Shown in pieces: positions 14,211 to 22,381 of a stretch of DNA of 41,820 bases. The notes beneath the pieces are model-generated. The model saw only the letters and a program-made list of their open reading frames with translations, had not been told where the DNA came from and made no database searches. Location: contig NZ_JALDYX010000036.1 in assembly GCF_024267675.1 (NCBI RefSeq), positions 1-41,820 on the forward strand. The letters run 5' to 3'. A program made the translations under genes and the position numbers. Source of the DNA: Marinobacterium sedimentorum (GTDB taxonomy: Bacteria > Pseudomonadota > Gammaproteobacteria > Pseudomonadales > Balneatricaceae). The stretch's first letter is position 1. Each line of letters starts with the position of its first letter.

Positions 14211-16481
14211 GTGGTGAAAGTTAGAGAAGACCATCCGATTCGTGAGGATGGTACCGTGGATCTGGATCTGTGGCTGCTGAACTTGCAGCAGCAGGTCGAC
14301 ATTACTGATCTTGGTCAGATCCGCCAGGCCTGTGAGCTGGCCAAGGCGTGTGAAGAACGCGCCCACGCGGTGAACGAAGATGATATATGGTCCAAGACCA
14401 GCCTCGGTAGCTATCGTACCGGGTTGGACATGGCCTGCATTCTGGCCGAGCTGCAGCAGGACTCCCTGACCCTGATCGCGGCCATTCTGTACCGTGCGGT
14501 GCGCGAGAACAAGCTCGGCCTCAAGCAGGTGAGTGATCAGTTTGGCGCCGAAGCGGCGCAGCTGATTGACGGCGTGCTGCAGATGGCGGCGATCGGTACC
14601 CGCAAGAATCCCCGTTTCGAAGAAGCGGTGCTGGGCACTGGCACGAATCAGGTCGATAACGTCCGCAAGATGCTGGTGGCGATGATCGACGACGTGCGCG
14701 TTGCGCTGATCAAGATCGCCGAACGCACCTGCGCCATTCGTGGCGTCAAGACCGGCACGCGCCGCAAACGCTATCTGGTGGCCCGCGAAGTGTTCGACAT
14801 CTACGCCCCTCTGGCGCACCGGCTGGGTATCGGGCATATCAAGTGGGAACTTGAAGACCTGTCGTTTCGTTACCTGAAACCCAACGACTACAAGGACATC
14901 GCCACGCTGCTGGATGAAAAGCGGCTGGATCGGCAGAACTTTATCAATACCGTGGTCGCCAAGCTCAAAGCGGATCTGGGGGCCGTCAATATTGATGGCC
15001 AGGTGATGGGGCGCGCCAAGCACATCTACAGTATCTGGCGCAAAATGCAGCGCAAGAACATCGAATTCAGCCAGGTCTACGATGTTCGGGCGGTGCGAAT
15101 TCTGGTGCCCGAAACCCGCGACTGCTACACCGCGCTCGGCATAGTGCACGGTCTGTGGCGCAATATTCCCCACGAGTTTGATGATTACATCGCCTCACCC
15201 AAGCCCAACGGCTACCGTTCACTGCATACGGCGGTGATAGGCCCGGAAGGCAAGGTGCTGGAAATTCAGATCCGCACCCAGGCGATGCATGACGAGGCCG
15301 AGCTCGGGGTCTGTGCGCATCACCTGTACAAGGGCACGGATCTCAATAGCCGCAGCTCGTCCTACGAGGACAAGATTGCCTGGCTGCGCCAGGTACTCGA
15401 ATGGCACGATGACCTGGGTCAGAGTGAAGCTTTTGGCGACATGCTGCGGGGCGATGTCACCCAGGACAGGGTCTATGTATTCACGCCCGAAGGCCATGTG
15501 CTGGATCTGCCCCACGGCGCTACGGCGCTGGATTTTGCCTACCGTGTGCATACTGAAATCGGTCATCGCTGTCGCGGTGCCAAGGTCAACGGTCGCATCA
15601 TCCCGCTGACCCGGGCGCTCAAGACCGGGGATCAGGTTGAAATCATGACCGCCAATGAAGAGCGGCCGCGGCGGGACTGGCTCAACACTAACCTGGGTTA
15701 CGTCACTACATCCCGGGCGCGGGCCAAGATCGCGCACTGGTTCAAGGACCAGGCGCGTGATCAGAACGCCGAAGCCGGGCGGCATATGGTCGAGCGGGAG
15801 TTCAGGCGCCTGGCACTGGATATCCGCGAGATCAATCTGGAACTGATCGCCCAGGAACTGAATTACCGCCAGGTGGATGACATGTTTGCCGGCCTTGGCG
15901 CCGGCGATCTGCGCCAGTCACAGATCATCAATGCCGCCCAGCGCCAGGTTGAAGTCGAGCATGTCGACGAGCAGCTCGACCTGGCGCTGCCAGCGATCAG
16001 CCGCAGCAAGGTGACCGCTGGCGACAGCATCCGGATTCGCGGCGTGGGCAGCCTGCTGACCAAGATGGCTACCTGCTGCAAGCCGGTTCCGGGGGATCAG
16101 ATTGTCGGTTACATCACCCAGGGTCGGGGCGTGTCGGTGCACCGCGAAGACTGCAGTAATGCGCTGGCATTGCGCGAGCAGGAACGCGAACGCATGATCG
16201 AGGTCGACTGGGGCGAGGCGGGCGAGGCGACCTATCCGGTGGATATCTTCATCGAAGCCTACGACCGTTCAGGGCTGCTGCGTGACATCATGATGGAACT
16301 GGCCAACAGCAGCCTCAATGTGCTGGCGGCCAACACCCTGACAGATCGTAATAGCAATGTGGCGCGCCTGACGATCACGGTGGAAATTTCCCGCCTTGAG
16401 CTGCTCGGGCGCATCATGGACAAGATCAACCAGATACCCAATGTCATTGACGTGCACCGCCAGCGCAGCGGGTCGGCATGA
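14211..16481 (+). CDS. relA: (p)ppGpp synthetase RelA
   Basis: This ribosome-associated enzyme makes (p)ppGpp from ATP and GTP/GDP during amino-acid starvation. It is 756 aa. The N-terminal HD-hydrolase domain is degenerate: where SpoT has a LHDVIEDT-type catalytic block, this protein has LYRAVREN at residues 93-100, so it should be synthetase-only and therefore RelA. The synthetase domain (about 230-350) contains the YDVRAVRILV region and SPKPNGYRSLHTAV. A TGS domain (about 415-475), the cysteine-containing region KMATCCKPVPGD (about 620) and a C-terminal ACT domain (about 675-750) follow. The GTG at 14211 gives MVKVRE, matching Pseudomonas RelA (MVQVR). Confidence 0.96.
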   Translation: MVKVREDHPIREDGTVDLDLWLLNLQQQVDITDLGQIRQACELAKACEERAHAVNEDDIWSKTSLGSYRTGLDMACILAELQQDSLTLIAAILYRAVRENKLGLKQVSDQFGAEAAQLIDGVLQMAAIGTRKNPRFEEAVLGTGTNQVDNVRKMLVAMIDDVRVALIKIAERTCAIRGVKTGTRRKRYLVAREVFDIYAPLAHRLGIGHIKWELEDLSFRYLKPNDYKDIATLLDEKRLDRQNFINTVVAKLKADLGAVNIDGQVMGRAKHIYSIWRKMQRKNIEFSQVYDVRAVRILVPETRDCYTALGIVHGLWRNIPHEFDDYIASPKPNGYRSLHTAVIGPEGKVLEIQIRTQAMHDEAELGVCAHHLYKGTDLNSRSSSYEDKIAWLRQVLEWHDDLGQSEAFGDMLRGDVTQDRVYVFTPEGHVLDLPHGATALDFAYRVHTEIGHRCRGAKVNGRIIPLTRALKTGDQVEIMTANEERPRRDWLNTNLGYVTTSRARAKIAHWFKDQARDQNAEAGRHMVEREFRRLALDIREINLELIAQELNYRQVDDMFAGLGAGDLRQSQIINAAQRQVEVEHVDEQLDLALPAISRSKVTAGDSIRIRGVGSLLTKMATCCKPVPGDQIVGYITQGRGVSVHREDCSNALALREQERERMIEVDWGEAGEATYPVDIFIEAYDRSGLLRDIMMELANSSLNVLAANTLTDRNSNVARLTITVEISRLELLGRIMDKINQIPNVIDVHRQRSGSA

Positions 16482-16505
16482 TGCGGCGCTTTACGGGGCA
16501 GGCTG

Positions 16506-17315
16506 ATGACTGAGTACGACCTGGATGACCTGCTCACCCTGATGGCGCGGCTGCGTGATCCCGAGGACGGTTGTCCCTGGGATCTCAAGCAGAGCTTTGC
16601 CAGCATAGTGCGGCATACGCTCGAAGAGGCCTACGAGGTGGCGGATACCATAGAGCGGCAGGACTGGCCCCACCTCAAGGACGAACTCGGTGATCTGCTG
16701 TTTCAGGTGGTCTTTTACGCCCGCCTCGGTGATGAAAGCGGTCGTTTCGACTTTGCCGACATCGTCGATAATCTGGTGCGAAAGCTGCTTCGACGCCATC
16801 CCCATGTATTTCCGGCCGGCACTCTGGCGTCCCGCGCCGGCGACATGCAGCGCAGCGAGCAGGAGGTTAGCGAAACCTGGGAGCTGATCAAGCAGGAAGA
16901 GCGAGAAGGCAAGGCGAACCTCGGGGTGCTGGATGATATTCCGGCGGCGCTGCCGGGCCTCAGCCGGGCGCTGAAGCTGCAAAAGCGTGCCTCCGGGGTG
17001 GGCTTTGACTGGAATGATCCGCTGCTGGTGCTCGACAAGATCGAAGAGGAGATCGGCGAGCTGCGTGAAGCCATCCACCGTGGTGAGCAGGACGAGATCA
17101 CCGATGAAATGGGGGATCTTCTGTTTGCCCAGGTCAACCTGGCGCGTCACCTTGGCGTGGATCCTGAAACCGCCATACGCAGTACCAACGCCAAGTTTAT
17201 GCGCCGCTTCGGCTATATCGAAAGTGTCGTTACGGCCTCTGGGCGTGACTGGGACAGCTACAGCCTCGACGAACTCGATGGCTTCTGGAATCAGGCCAAA
17301 AAGCTCGGTCTCTGA
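16506..17315 (+). CDS. mazG: Nucleoside triphosphate pyrophosphohydrolase MazG
   Basis: This 269-aa house-cleaning enzyme hydrolyses NTPs to NMP and pyrophosphate. In E. coli it also lowers (p)ppGpp, which suits its position 25 bases after relA. Two tandem MazG domains are visible. The first (about 10-115) has CPWDLKQSFASIVRHTLEEA and the metal-binding EExxE...ExxD pattern with E40, E41, E44, E60 and D63. The second (about 150-250) has EEEIGELREAI and DEMGDLLFAQVNLAR. The start at 16506 has only a weak ribosome-binding site. Confidence 0.95.
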   Translation: MTEYDLDDLLTLMARLRDPEDGCPWDLKQSFASIVRHTLEEAYEVADTIERQDWPHLKDELGDLLFQVVFYARLGDESGRFDFADIVDNLVRKLLRRHPHVFPAGTLASRAGDMQRSEQEVSETWELIKQEEREGKANLGVLDDIPAALPGLSRALKLQKRASGVGFDWNDPLLVLDKIEEEIGELREAIHRGEQDEITDEMGDLLFAQVNLARHLGVDPETAIRSTNAKFMRRFGYIESVVTASGRDWDSYSLDELDGFWNQAKKLGL

Positions 17316-17346
17316 GACCGTTAGACGCTGCTAATTCAGCTTTTTT
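17298..17346 (+). terminator. Terminator after mazG
   Basis: AAAAAGCT (17298-17305) pairs with AGCTTTTT (17338-17345), and the T run continues to 17346. Inside lies a perfect inverted repeat CGGTCTC/GAGACCG (17306-17320) that contains the mazG stop codon. The structure starts within the end of the gene. Confidence 0.5.
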
Positions 17347-17493
17347 GCACCACCCTGGTGCGCTCCATGCTCCCTGTTATGGCCGGATACTGCCGCTATG
17401 GCTTTTGTCGCCGCCGTCGCTTGGGGCATGCGCCGCGCCGTCCCGCGCCCTTGTAAAAAATTTACCGAATTCGGCATTTTTCTGTGTTTTGAA

Positions 17494-17560
17494 TTTACCT
17501 TCCTGGCCGGGAATCCATTATGCTCGAAGAGCCGATGTGACTCCGGGCATAGCGCCCGGG
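17494..17560 (+). promoter_or_regulatory. Candidate ppc promoter and leader hairpin
   Basis: TTTACC (17494-17499) and TTATGC/TATGCT (17518-17524) form a weak -35/-10 pair with 18-19 bases between them. Downstream, CCGGGC-N5-GCCCGG (17543-17560) forms a leader hairpin ahead of the strong ribosome-binding site AAGGGAGAGAG. Motif matching only. Confidence 0.3.
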
Positions 17561-17586
17561 TGATTTTCATCTAAGGGAGAGAGTGG

Positions 17587-20190
17587 ATGGCTGATCTGCA
17601 CGAAGCGTTGCGCGATGATGTTCGAATGTTGGGGGACTGTCTGGGGCAGACCATCGAAACCCAGCTTGGCGAGGCTTTTCTGCAAAAGGTAGAGCGCATC
17701 CGCAAGCTGGCCAAGGCTGGTCGCCAGGAAGACAACAGCGAGTATCACGAACTGCTGAGCGCCCTGGGCGAACTGAGCGAAGATGAAGTACTGCCGGTGG
17801 CCCGTGCCTTCACCCAGTTCCTGAACCTGGCCAATATTGCCGAAGAGCACCACCGGGTACGCCGGCGTCTGGAAGACAGTGGCAAGGACGCACCCGAGTC
17901 CCTTGGTCAGCTGTTTCGCCGCCTGAGCGATCGTGGTTTCAGCGTGCGCGAGATTGCCGATGGTCTGGGCAAACTGAGTGTGGATCTGGTGCTGACCGCA
18001 CACCCGACCGAAGTGAATCGCCGCACCCTGATTCAGAAGTTTGATGATATTGCCGATTGCCTCAAGCGCCTTGACCGGGGTGAAAAGGTGCAGCATCGCC
18101 TGCGTGAACTCGTCAGCCAGATCTGGCACACAGACGAAATCCGCCAGCAGCGCCCGACTCCGGTGGAAGAGGCCAAGTGGGGCTTCGCCGTGATTGAAAA
18201 CTCCCTCTGGCACGCTGTGCCCAAGTTCCTGCGCACCCTGGATGAGCAGTTGCAGGAAGTGCTGGGTGAAGGCCTGCCACTGGATTGCTGCCCGGTGCGC
18301 TATTCCTCATGGATGGGTGGAGACCGTGACGGTAACCCCAATGTGACCGCCAGCGTTACCCGCGAAGTGCTGCTGCTGTCGCGCTGGATGGCGGCGGATC
18401 TGTACTACCGCGATATCGATCAGCTGCGTGCCGAACTGTCCATGAGCCAGAGCAATGCCGAGTTGCGTGGGCGGGTCGGCGAGGTATCCGAGCCCTACCG
18501 CGAGCTGCTCGGTGAGGTGCGTGCCGCTCTTGGGCGCACCAAGATGTGGATCAAGGCGCAGCTCGATGGCAATCAGGTGCCGGCCGAGGGCGTGCTGCTG
18601 CACGAACAGGAGCTGTTGCAGCCGCTGCTACTGTGTCACCGATCCTTGCAGGACTGTGGCATGCAGATTATCGCTCAGGGGCGGCTGCAGGACATGATCA
18701 GGCGCATTGCCTGCTTTGGCATGACGCTGGTCAAGCTGGATATTCGGCAGAATGCCGATCGCCACGCCGGCGTCTTTGATGAAATCACCGCGTTTTACGA
18801 GCTGGGCTGTTACAGCGACTGGGACGAGGCCCGTCGGCAGGAATTCCTGCTGGCCGAGCTGAACAGCCGCCGCCCGCTGTTGCCCAGAGCCTGGCAACCG
18901 TCCGCCCTGGTGCAGGAAGTGCTGGATACCTGCAAGGTGGTCGCAGCTTCGGAGGAAAATTCTCTGGGCAGTTATGTGATCTCCATGGCCAGCCAGCCTT
19001 CGGATGTACTGGGTGTGATTCTGCTGCTGCAGGAAGCGGGCATCGATCACAACATGCGCGTGGTGCCGCTGTTTGAAACCCTGTCCGACCTGCAGGGGGC
19101 TCATGGCTGTATCGATGCCCTGCTGTCGCTGGACTGGTACCAGGATTATATTCAGGGCCAGCAGGAAGTCATGATCGGCTACTCGGATTCCGCCAAGGAT
19201 GCTGGCCAGCTGGCCGCCGCCTGGGGCCAGTTCCAGGCTCAGGAAGAACTGACCACCGTCTGTCATAGGCATCGGGTGCACCTGACCCTGTTTCACGGCC
19301 GTGGCGGTACCGTGGCCCGTGGCGGTGGTCCGAGCCATACCGCCATCCTGGCCCAGCCACCTGGATCGGTGGATCATGGCCTGAGGGTGACCGAGCAGGG
19401 CGAGATGATTCGCTTCAAGTTTGGTATCCCCGAAATCGCGATCCGCAATATGGAGCTTTATACCGCCGCGGTGTTGCAGGCAACCCTGGATCCGGCGCCC
19501 GGTCCGCAGCCGCAGTGGCGCAGCCAGATGGAGCGCATGGCGCTGCGGGGGCTGAAGGAATACCGCGCCGTGGTGCGGGACGATGAGCATTTTGTGCAGT
19601 ACTTCCGGGCTGCGACACCGGAGCTGGAGCTGGCCAAGCTGCCACTGGGATCCCGTCCTGCCAAGCGGCGTACCGACGGTGGCATCGAGAGCCTGCGGGC
19701 CATTCCCTGGATCTTTGCCTGGACCCAGACCCGTCTGATGCTTCCAGCCTGGCTGGGTTCGGACAGTGCGCTGCAGGAGGCGGTGGCCGATCAGCTGCCC
19801 TTGTTGCACAGCATGTACCGTGACTGGCCATTCTTCCGCGCCAATATCGACATGCTGGAGATGGTGCTGGCCAAGAGTGATCCGGATATCGCGGCCTACT
19901 ACGATGCCCGCCTGGTGTCTGAAGAGCTGCGGGTGCTGGGCTCGAGTCTGCGTAGCCGGCTGCGTGCCAGTGTTGAGCTGGTGAAGCAGATCCGGCAGCA
20001 AACGCAGCTGCTGGCCGAGAACCCGGTGATCCGTCAGTCCATCGAAGTGCGCAATCCTTATATAGATCCGCTGCACTTTCTGCAGGCCGAGCTGCTGCTG
20101 CGTGACCGTACTCAGCCCGACAGCCGGCTGGAACGGGCATTGATGGTGAGCATGTCCGGAATCTCGGCGGGGATGCGCAATACTGGCTGA
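17587..20190 (+). CDS. ppc: Phosphoenolpyruvate carboxylase
   Basis: This enzyme carboxylates PEP with bicarbonate to oxaloacetate, refilling the TCA cycle. It is 867 aa, within the bacterial range. The catalytic His139 lies in VLTAHPTEVNRRT. The second active-site motif GYSDSAKDAG carries Lys537, and the mobile loop FHGRGGTVARGGGP follows at about 571-584. The C-terminus ends in the conserved SAGMRNTG, which contributes to the allosteric aspartate site. The gene is monocistronic, with a leader upstream and a terminator 20 bases after the stop. Confidence 0.97.
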   Translation: MADLHEALRDDVRMLGDCLGQTIETQLGEAFLQKVERIRKLAKAGRQEDNSEYHELLSALGELSEDEVLPVARAFTQFLNLANIAEEHHRVRRRLEDSGKDAPESLGQLFRRLSDRGFSVREIADGLGKLSVDLVLTAHPTEVNRRTLIQKFDDIADCLKRLDRGEKVQHRLRELVSQIWHTDEIRQQRPTPVEEAKWGFAVIENSLWHAVPKFLRTLDEQLQEVLGEGLPLDCCPVRYSSWMGGDRDGNPNVTASVTREVLLLSRWMAADLYYRDIDQLRAELSMSQSNAELRGRVGEVSEPYRELLGEVRAALGRTKMWIKAQLDGNQVPAEGVLLHEQELLQPLLLCHRSLQDCGMQIIAQGRLQDMIRRIACFGMTLVKLDIRQNADRHAGVFDEITAFYELGCYSDWDEARRQEFLLAELNSRRPLLPRAWQPSALVQEVLDTCKVVAASEENSLGSYVISMASQPSDVLGVILLLQEAGIDHNMRVVPLFETLSDLQGAHGCIDALLSLDWYQDYIQGQQEVMIGYSDSAKDAGQLAAAWGQFQAQEELTTVCHRHRVHLTLFHGRGGTVARGGGPSHTAILAQPPGSVDHGLRVTEQGEMIRFKFGIPEIAIRNMELYTAAVLQATLDPAPGPQPQWRSQMERMALRGLKEYRAVVRDDEHFVQYFRAATPELELAKLPLGSRPAKRRTDGGIESLRAIPWIFAWTQTRLMLPAWLGSDSALQEAVADQLPLLHSMYRDWPFFRANIDMLEMVLAKSDPDIAAYYDARLVSEELRVLGSSLRSRLRASVELVKQIRQQTQLLAENPVIRQSIEVRNPYIDPLHFLQAELLLRDRTQPDSRLERALMVSMSGISAGMRNTG

Positions 20191-20210
20191 TTTTTGGTCA
20201 GACCACTGAT

Positions 20211-20237
20211 GGGGTTGATGACAACCCCGCTTTTAGC
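20211..20237 (+). terminator. Rho-independent terminator of ppc
   Basis: GGGGTTG pairs with CAACCCC across a 4-base loop (7-base stem, 20211-20228) and is followed by GCTTTTAG. It begins 20 bases after the ppc stop codon. Confidence 0.7.
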
Positions 20238-20250
20238 TTACCCTCAATAC

Positions 20251-20290
20251 CCTTTTGCGCGCAGGCAACGCCTGCGCGTACACCAAAAGG
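20251..20290. repeat. 40-base interrupted inverted repeat
   Basis: The outer arms CCTTTTG / CAAAAGG and inner arms CGCGCAGG / CCTGCGCG surround a 5-base loop, with five extra bases (TACAC) on the right side only. It resembles a REP-type or regulatory hairpin. I saw no second copy in the window. Confidence 0.55.
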
Positions 20291-20516
20291 CTAGTGTGCT
20301 GACGAAAAATCGCGTGCCCGGCATCGCCGCAGGCGGCAGCTTTCAAGGCTGTTGCGCTGCTTTTTCCTCAGTGCGTTAGTGCTAATGTCGCATTGTCCCC
20401 CCGTGCCGGACTCGTTACTGTCCAGAGCAATGAGTATTGGGTGCTGACTGCCGCACAGCCACGCGAAACATATTTTTTAATTTTTTGTTATTTCAAGAGT
20501 AGGAGCCAACCTCACA

Positions 20517-21167
20517 ATGCGTATTATTCTTCTGGGCGCCCCCGGCGCCGGCAAGGGCACACAGGCACAGTACCTGACCGAGAAATTCAACATTCCGCAG
20601 ATCTCCACCGGCGACATGCTACGCGCCGCGGTCAAGGCCGGTACACCGCTGGGTATCAAGGCCAAGGCTGTGATGGATGCAGGCCAGCTGGTCTCCGATG
20701 ACATCATCATCGGTCTGGTGCAGGAACGCATCACCCAGGACGATTGCGCCAACGGCTTTCTGTTCGACGGCTTCCCGCGCACCATCCCCCAGGCTGATGC
20801 GCTCAAAGAGGCCGGTGTGCAGATCGATGCCGTGATTGAGATCGACGTCGATAATGAAGAAATCATCAAGCGCATGAGCGGACGCCGTGTTCACCCCGGC
20901 TCTGGCCGTACCTACCACCTGCTTTTCAATGCCCCCAAGGTGGAAGGCAAGGACGATGTCACCGGTGAAGAGCTGATTCAGCGTGTTGACGATCAGGAAG
21001 ACACCGTACGTGCCCGCCTGAAAGTATACGATGACCAGACTGCGCCCCTGATCAACTACTACAAGGGCTGGGGCGAAACCGACGCTGCTACTGCGCCGCG
21101 TTATGTCTATATCCCGGGCGTTGGCTCCGTTGAGCAGATCCGCGACAATATCTTCGCCGCGCTCTGA
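20517..21167 (+). CDS. adk: Adenylate kinase
   Basis: This essential cytoplasmic enzyme interconverts AMP and ATP with two ADP. It is 216 aa. The P-loop GAPGAGKGTQA is at about residues 7-17, the AMP-binding region is ISTGDMLRAAV, and FDGFPRTIPQA is the family signature. The long-form LID domain spans about 122-160 and has no zinc-binding cysteines (GRRVHPGSGRTYHLLFN), typical of Gram-negative enzymes. The start has TAGGAG about ten bases upstream, and a very strong terminator follows. Confidence 0.98.
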   Translation: MRIILLGAPGAGKGTQAQYLTEKFNIPQISTGDMLRAAVKAGTPLGIKAKAVMDAGQLVSDDIIIGLVQERITQDDCANGFLFDGFPRTIPQADALKEAGVQIDAVIEIDVDNEEIIKRMSGRRVHPGSGRTYHLLFNAPKVEGKDDVTGEELIQRVDDQEDTVRARLKVYDDQTAPLINYYKGWGETDAATAPRYVYIPGVGSVEQIRDNIFAAL

Positions 21168-21185
21168 TCCTGCGCCACACCATGC

Positions 21186-21215
21186 AAAAGGCCGCTGATT
21201 TCAGCGGCCTTTTTG
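21186..21215 (+). terminator. Rho-independent terminator of adk
   Basis: A perfect 13-base stem (AAAAGGCCGCTGA / TCAGCGGCCTTTT) with a minimal loop starts 19 bases after the adk stop and runs into TTTTTG. The A-rich left arm would also allow termination on the other strand. Confidence 0.9.
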
Positions 21216-21312
21216 TTGTCGGTCGGTTGTCGGAGGCTGATAGCAAAAGCTGCCTGGGCCCGGTCTTTAAGGTATTCTCGCCTTTTAGACCAAAACGCCA
21301 CGGAGTCCTTTG

Positions 21313-21780
21313 ATGCAACGGCGACTGTTTGTTCGACGCTTGGGAGTCGCCGCGGCTGCGCTGTTGCTGGCGCCGCTGCAAGCCCTGGCCAACTGGAACC
21401 GGCGGGCGTTTGAAAGCCCGGCCGTTGAGGCTGCACTGATCGAGGCCTTCGGCCGCAGCGATACGGTTAAGGCACTGGAGATCGAGTTGAAACTGCCCAC
21501 CACGGCGCATCAGGGCGAACTGGTTCCGGTCATGGTGCTGACCCATCTGCCCAAGGTGTCCCGCCTTGCGCTGCTGGTACACGAAAACCCCCGGCCGTTG
21601 GCGGCCCTGTTCGAGCTTGGGCCCAATACGCTGCCAGAACTTGCTGTGCGCATTCGTTTATCCCAATCCAGTGAGGTTTCAGTCGTGGTGGAGTCTGACG
21701 GGCAGCTGTTCAGAAACAGCCAGCCAGTGCAGGTTGTGCTGAGCGGCTGTGGCCCAGGCAATGGCGAGGCCGTATCTTGA
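21313..21780 (+). CDS. soxY: SoxY-family sulfur carrier protein
   Basis: This 155-aa exported protein resembles SoxY, the thiosulfate-oxidation carrier that binds sulfur intermediates on a C-terminal cysteine. The N-terminus has a twin-arginine type signal (VRRLGVAAAALLLAPLQALA), as expected for SoxY, which folds before export. The middle matches the SoxY beta-sandwich (PVMVLTHLPKVSRLALLVHE). The single C-terminal cysteine (residue 146) is in SGCGPGNGEAVS instead of the usual terminal GGCGG, so the swinging arm is altered and extended. ATG 21313 follows GGAGT; a TTG one codon earlier is also in frame. soxZ follows with a 4-base overlap. No other sox gene is in the window. Confidence 0.8.
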   Translation: MQRRLFVRRLGVAAAALLLAPLQALANWNRRAFESPAVEAALIEAFGRSDTVKALEIELKLPTTAHQGELVPVMVLTHLPKVSRLALLVHENPRPLAALFELGPNTLPELAVRIRLSQSSEVSVVVESDGQLFRNSQPVQVVLSGCGPGNGEAVS

Positions 21781-22067
21781 GAGTCGAGACTTCGATCAAG
21801 GACGACGTCATTACGGTACGGCTGTTTCTGGAGCATGACATGGCGGCGCAGGCGGGCTGTGTGGCCGATGCGGCGGACGCCCTGTTTATTCAAGAGCTCA
21901 AGGTGCGCTACCGGGGCGAGAAGGTGTTTGGCGCCGCGCTCTCGCCGGCGATGTCGGCGGATCCCTTTCTGCGCTTTCGTTTTCGGGGCACCGGCGGTGG
22001 TACCCTGGATATCAGCTGGAATGACAGTCAGGGCGCTGATGACGCCTACAGCCATGAGATCGCCTGA
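21777..22067 (+). CDS. soxZ: SoxZ-family partner of SoxY
   Basis: This 96-aa protein has no signal peptide and is probably co-exported with SoxY, as known for the SoxYZ heterodimer. The immunoglobulin-like SoxZ fold is suggested by ITVRLFLEHDM, the ALFIQELKVRYRGEKVFGA strand pair (cut here) and SADPFLRFRFRGTGGGTLDI. Translation starts at a TTG overlapping the soxY stop (TTGA). The family assignment relies on both this pattern and the adjacent SoxY. Confidence 0.78.
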   Translation: MRVETSIKDDVITVRLFLEHDMAAQAGCVADAADALFIQELKVRYRGEKVFGAALSPAMSADPFLRFRFRGTGGGTLDISWNDSQGADDAYSHEIA

Positions 22068-22381
22068 CTGACGGCGAATACAGACTGATGCTCATAGGGC
22101 CAACCTTTTATTCTGCGCAGTCTCTGGCGCGCTTTACCTGCCCTGAAAGCTGCCTCATCACCTTTTGTGACCGGGCCCAGGGCCAGGGCGCTGGGTTTTT
22201 AGGCCCGAGTTGGGGATAATACGCGCCCGTCCGGCACCGGGCTCTATCAAGCCAAGGATCATGTCAGGCGTCATGCATGATGATTCTGGTGGCTGCGCCG
22301 CGGCACATACGATTAATCCGAGCGGGATCTGGAATCCTGGCCCGGCATCCCGGTCTTTGACCGGGTACAGGAGCATATCCA
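22068..22381 (+). other. 314-base soxZ-rlmB intergenic region
   Basis: It contains a terminator-like hairpin, CCCAG-N10-CTGGG followed by TTTTT (about 22177-22200), which could end soxYZ, and GATAAT at 22215-22220 as a likely -10 for rlmB, with a poor -35. A leader of roughly 150 bases would precede the rlmB start. No open frame with coding character is seen. Confidence 0.5.

Larger units (their letters stand above)
20191..20516 (+). other. 326-base ppc-adk intergenic region
   Basis: No gene is visible. It contains the ppc terminator (20211-20237), a 40-base interrupted inverted repeat (20251-20290) and an AT-rich stretch at 20468-20495 before the adk ribosome-binding site TAGGAG. I found no clear sigma-70 promoter for adk, though one must lie here or upstream. 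Confidence 0.6.

Noticed and set aside
13932..15173. Minus-strand open frame of 413 codons opposite the relA 5' half
   Set aside because: It mirrors relA codons, shows no domain features, and has no promoter or ribosome-binding site.
18628..20076. Long open frame (482 codons) on the minus strand opposite ppc
   Set aside because: It lies entirely within ppc, lacks a ribosome-binding site and recognisable domains, and is expected from third-position GC bias of the sense gene.
21750..21780. SoxY C-terminus as a frameshifted GGCGG arm
   Set aside because: Reading the other frames after the cysteine does not restore GGCGG, and the stop overlaps the soxZ start neatly, so the extension looks genuine.
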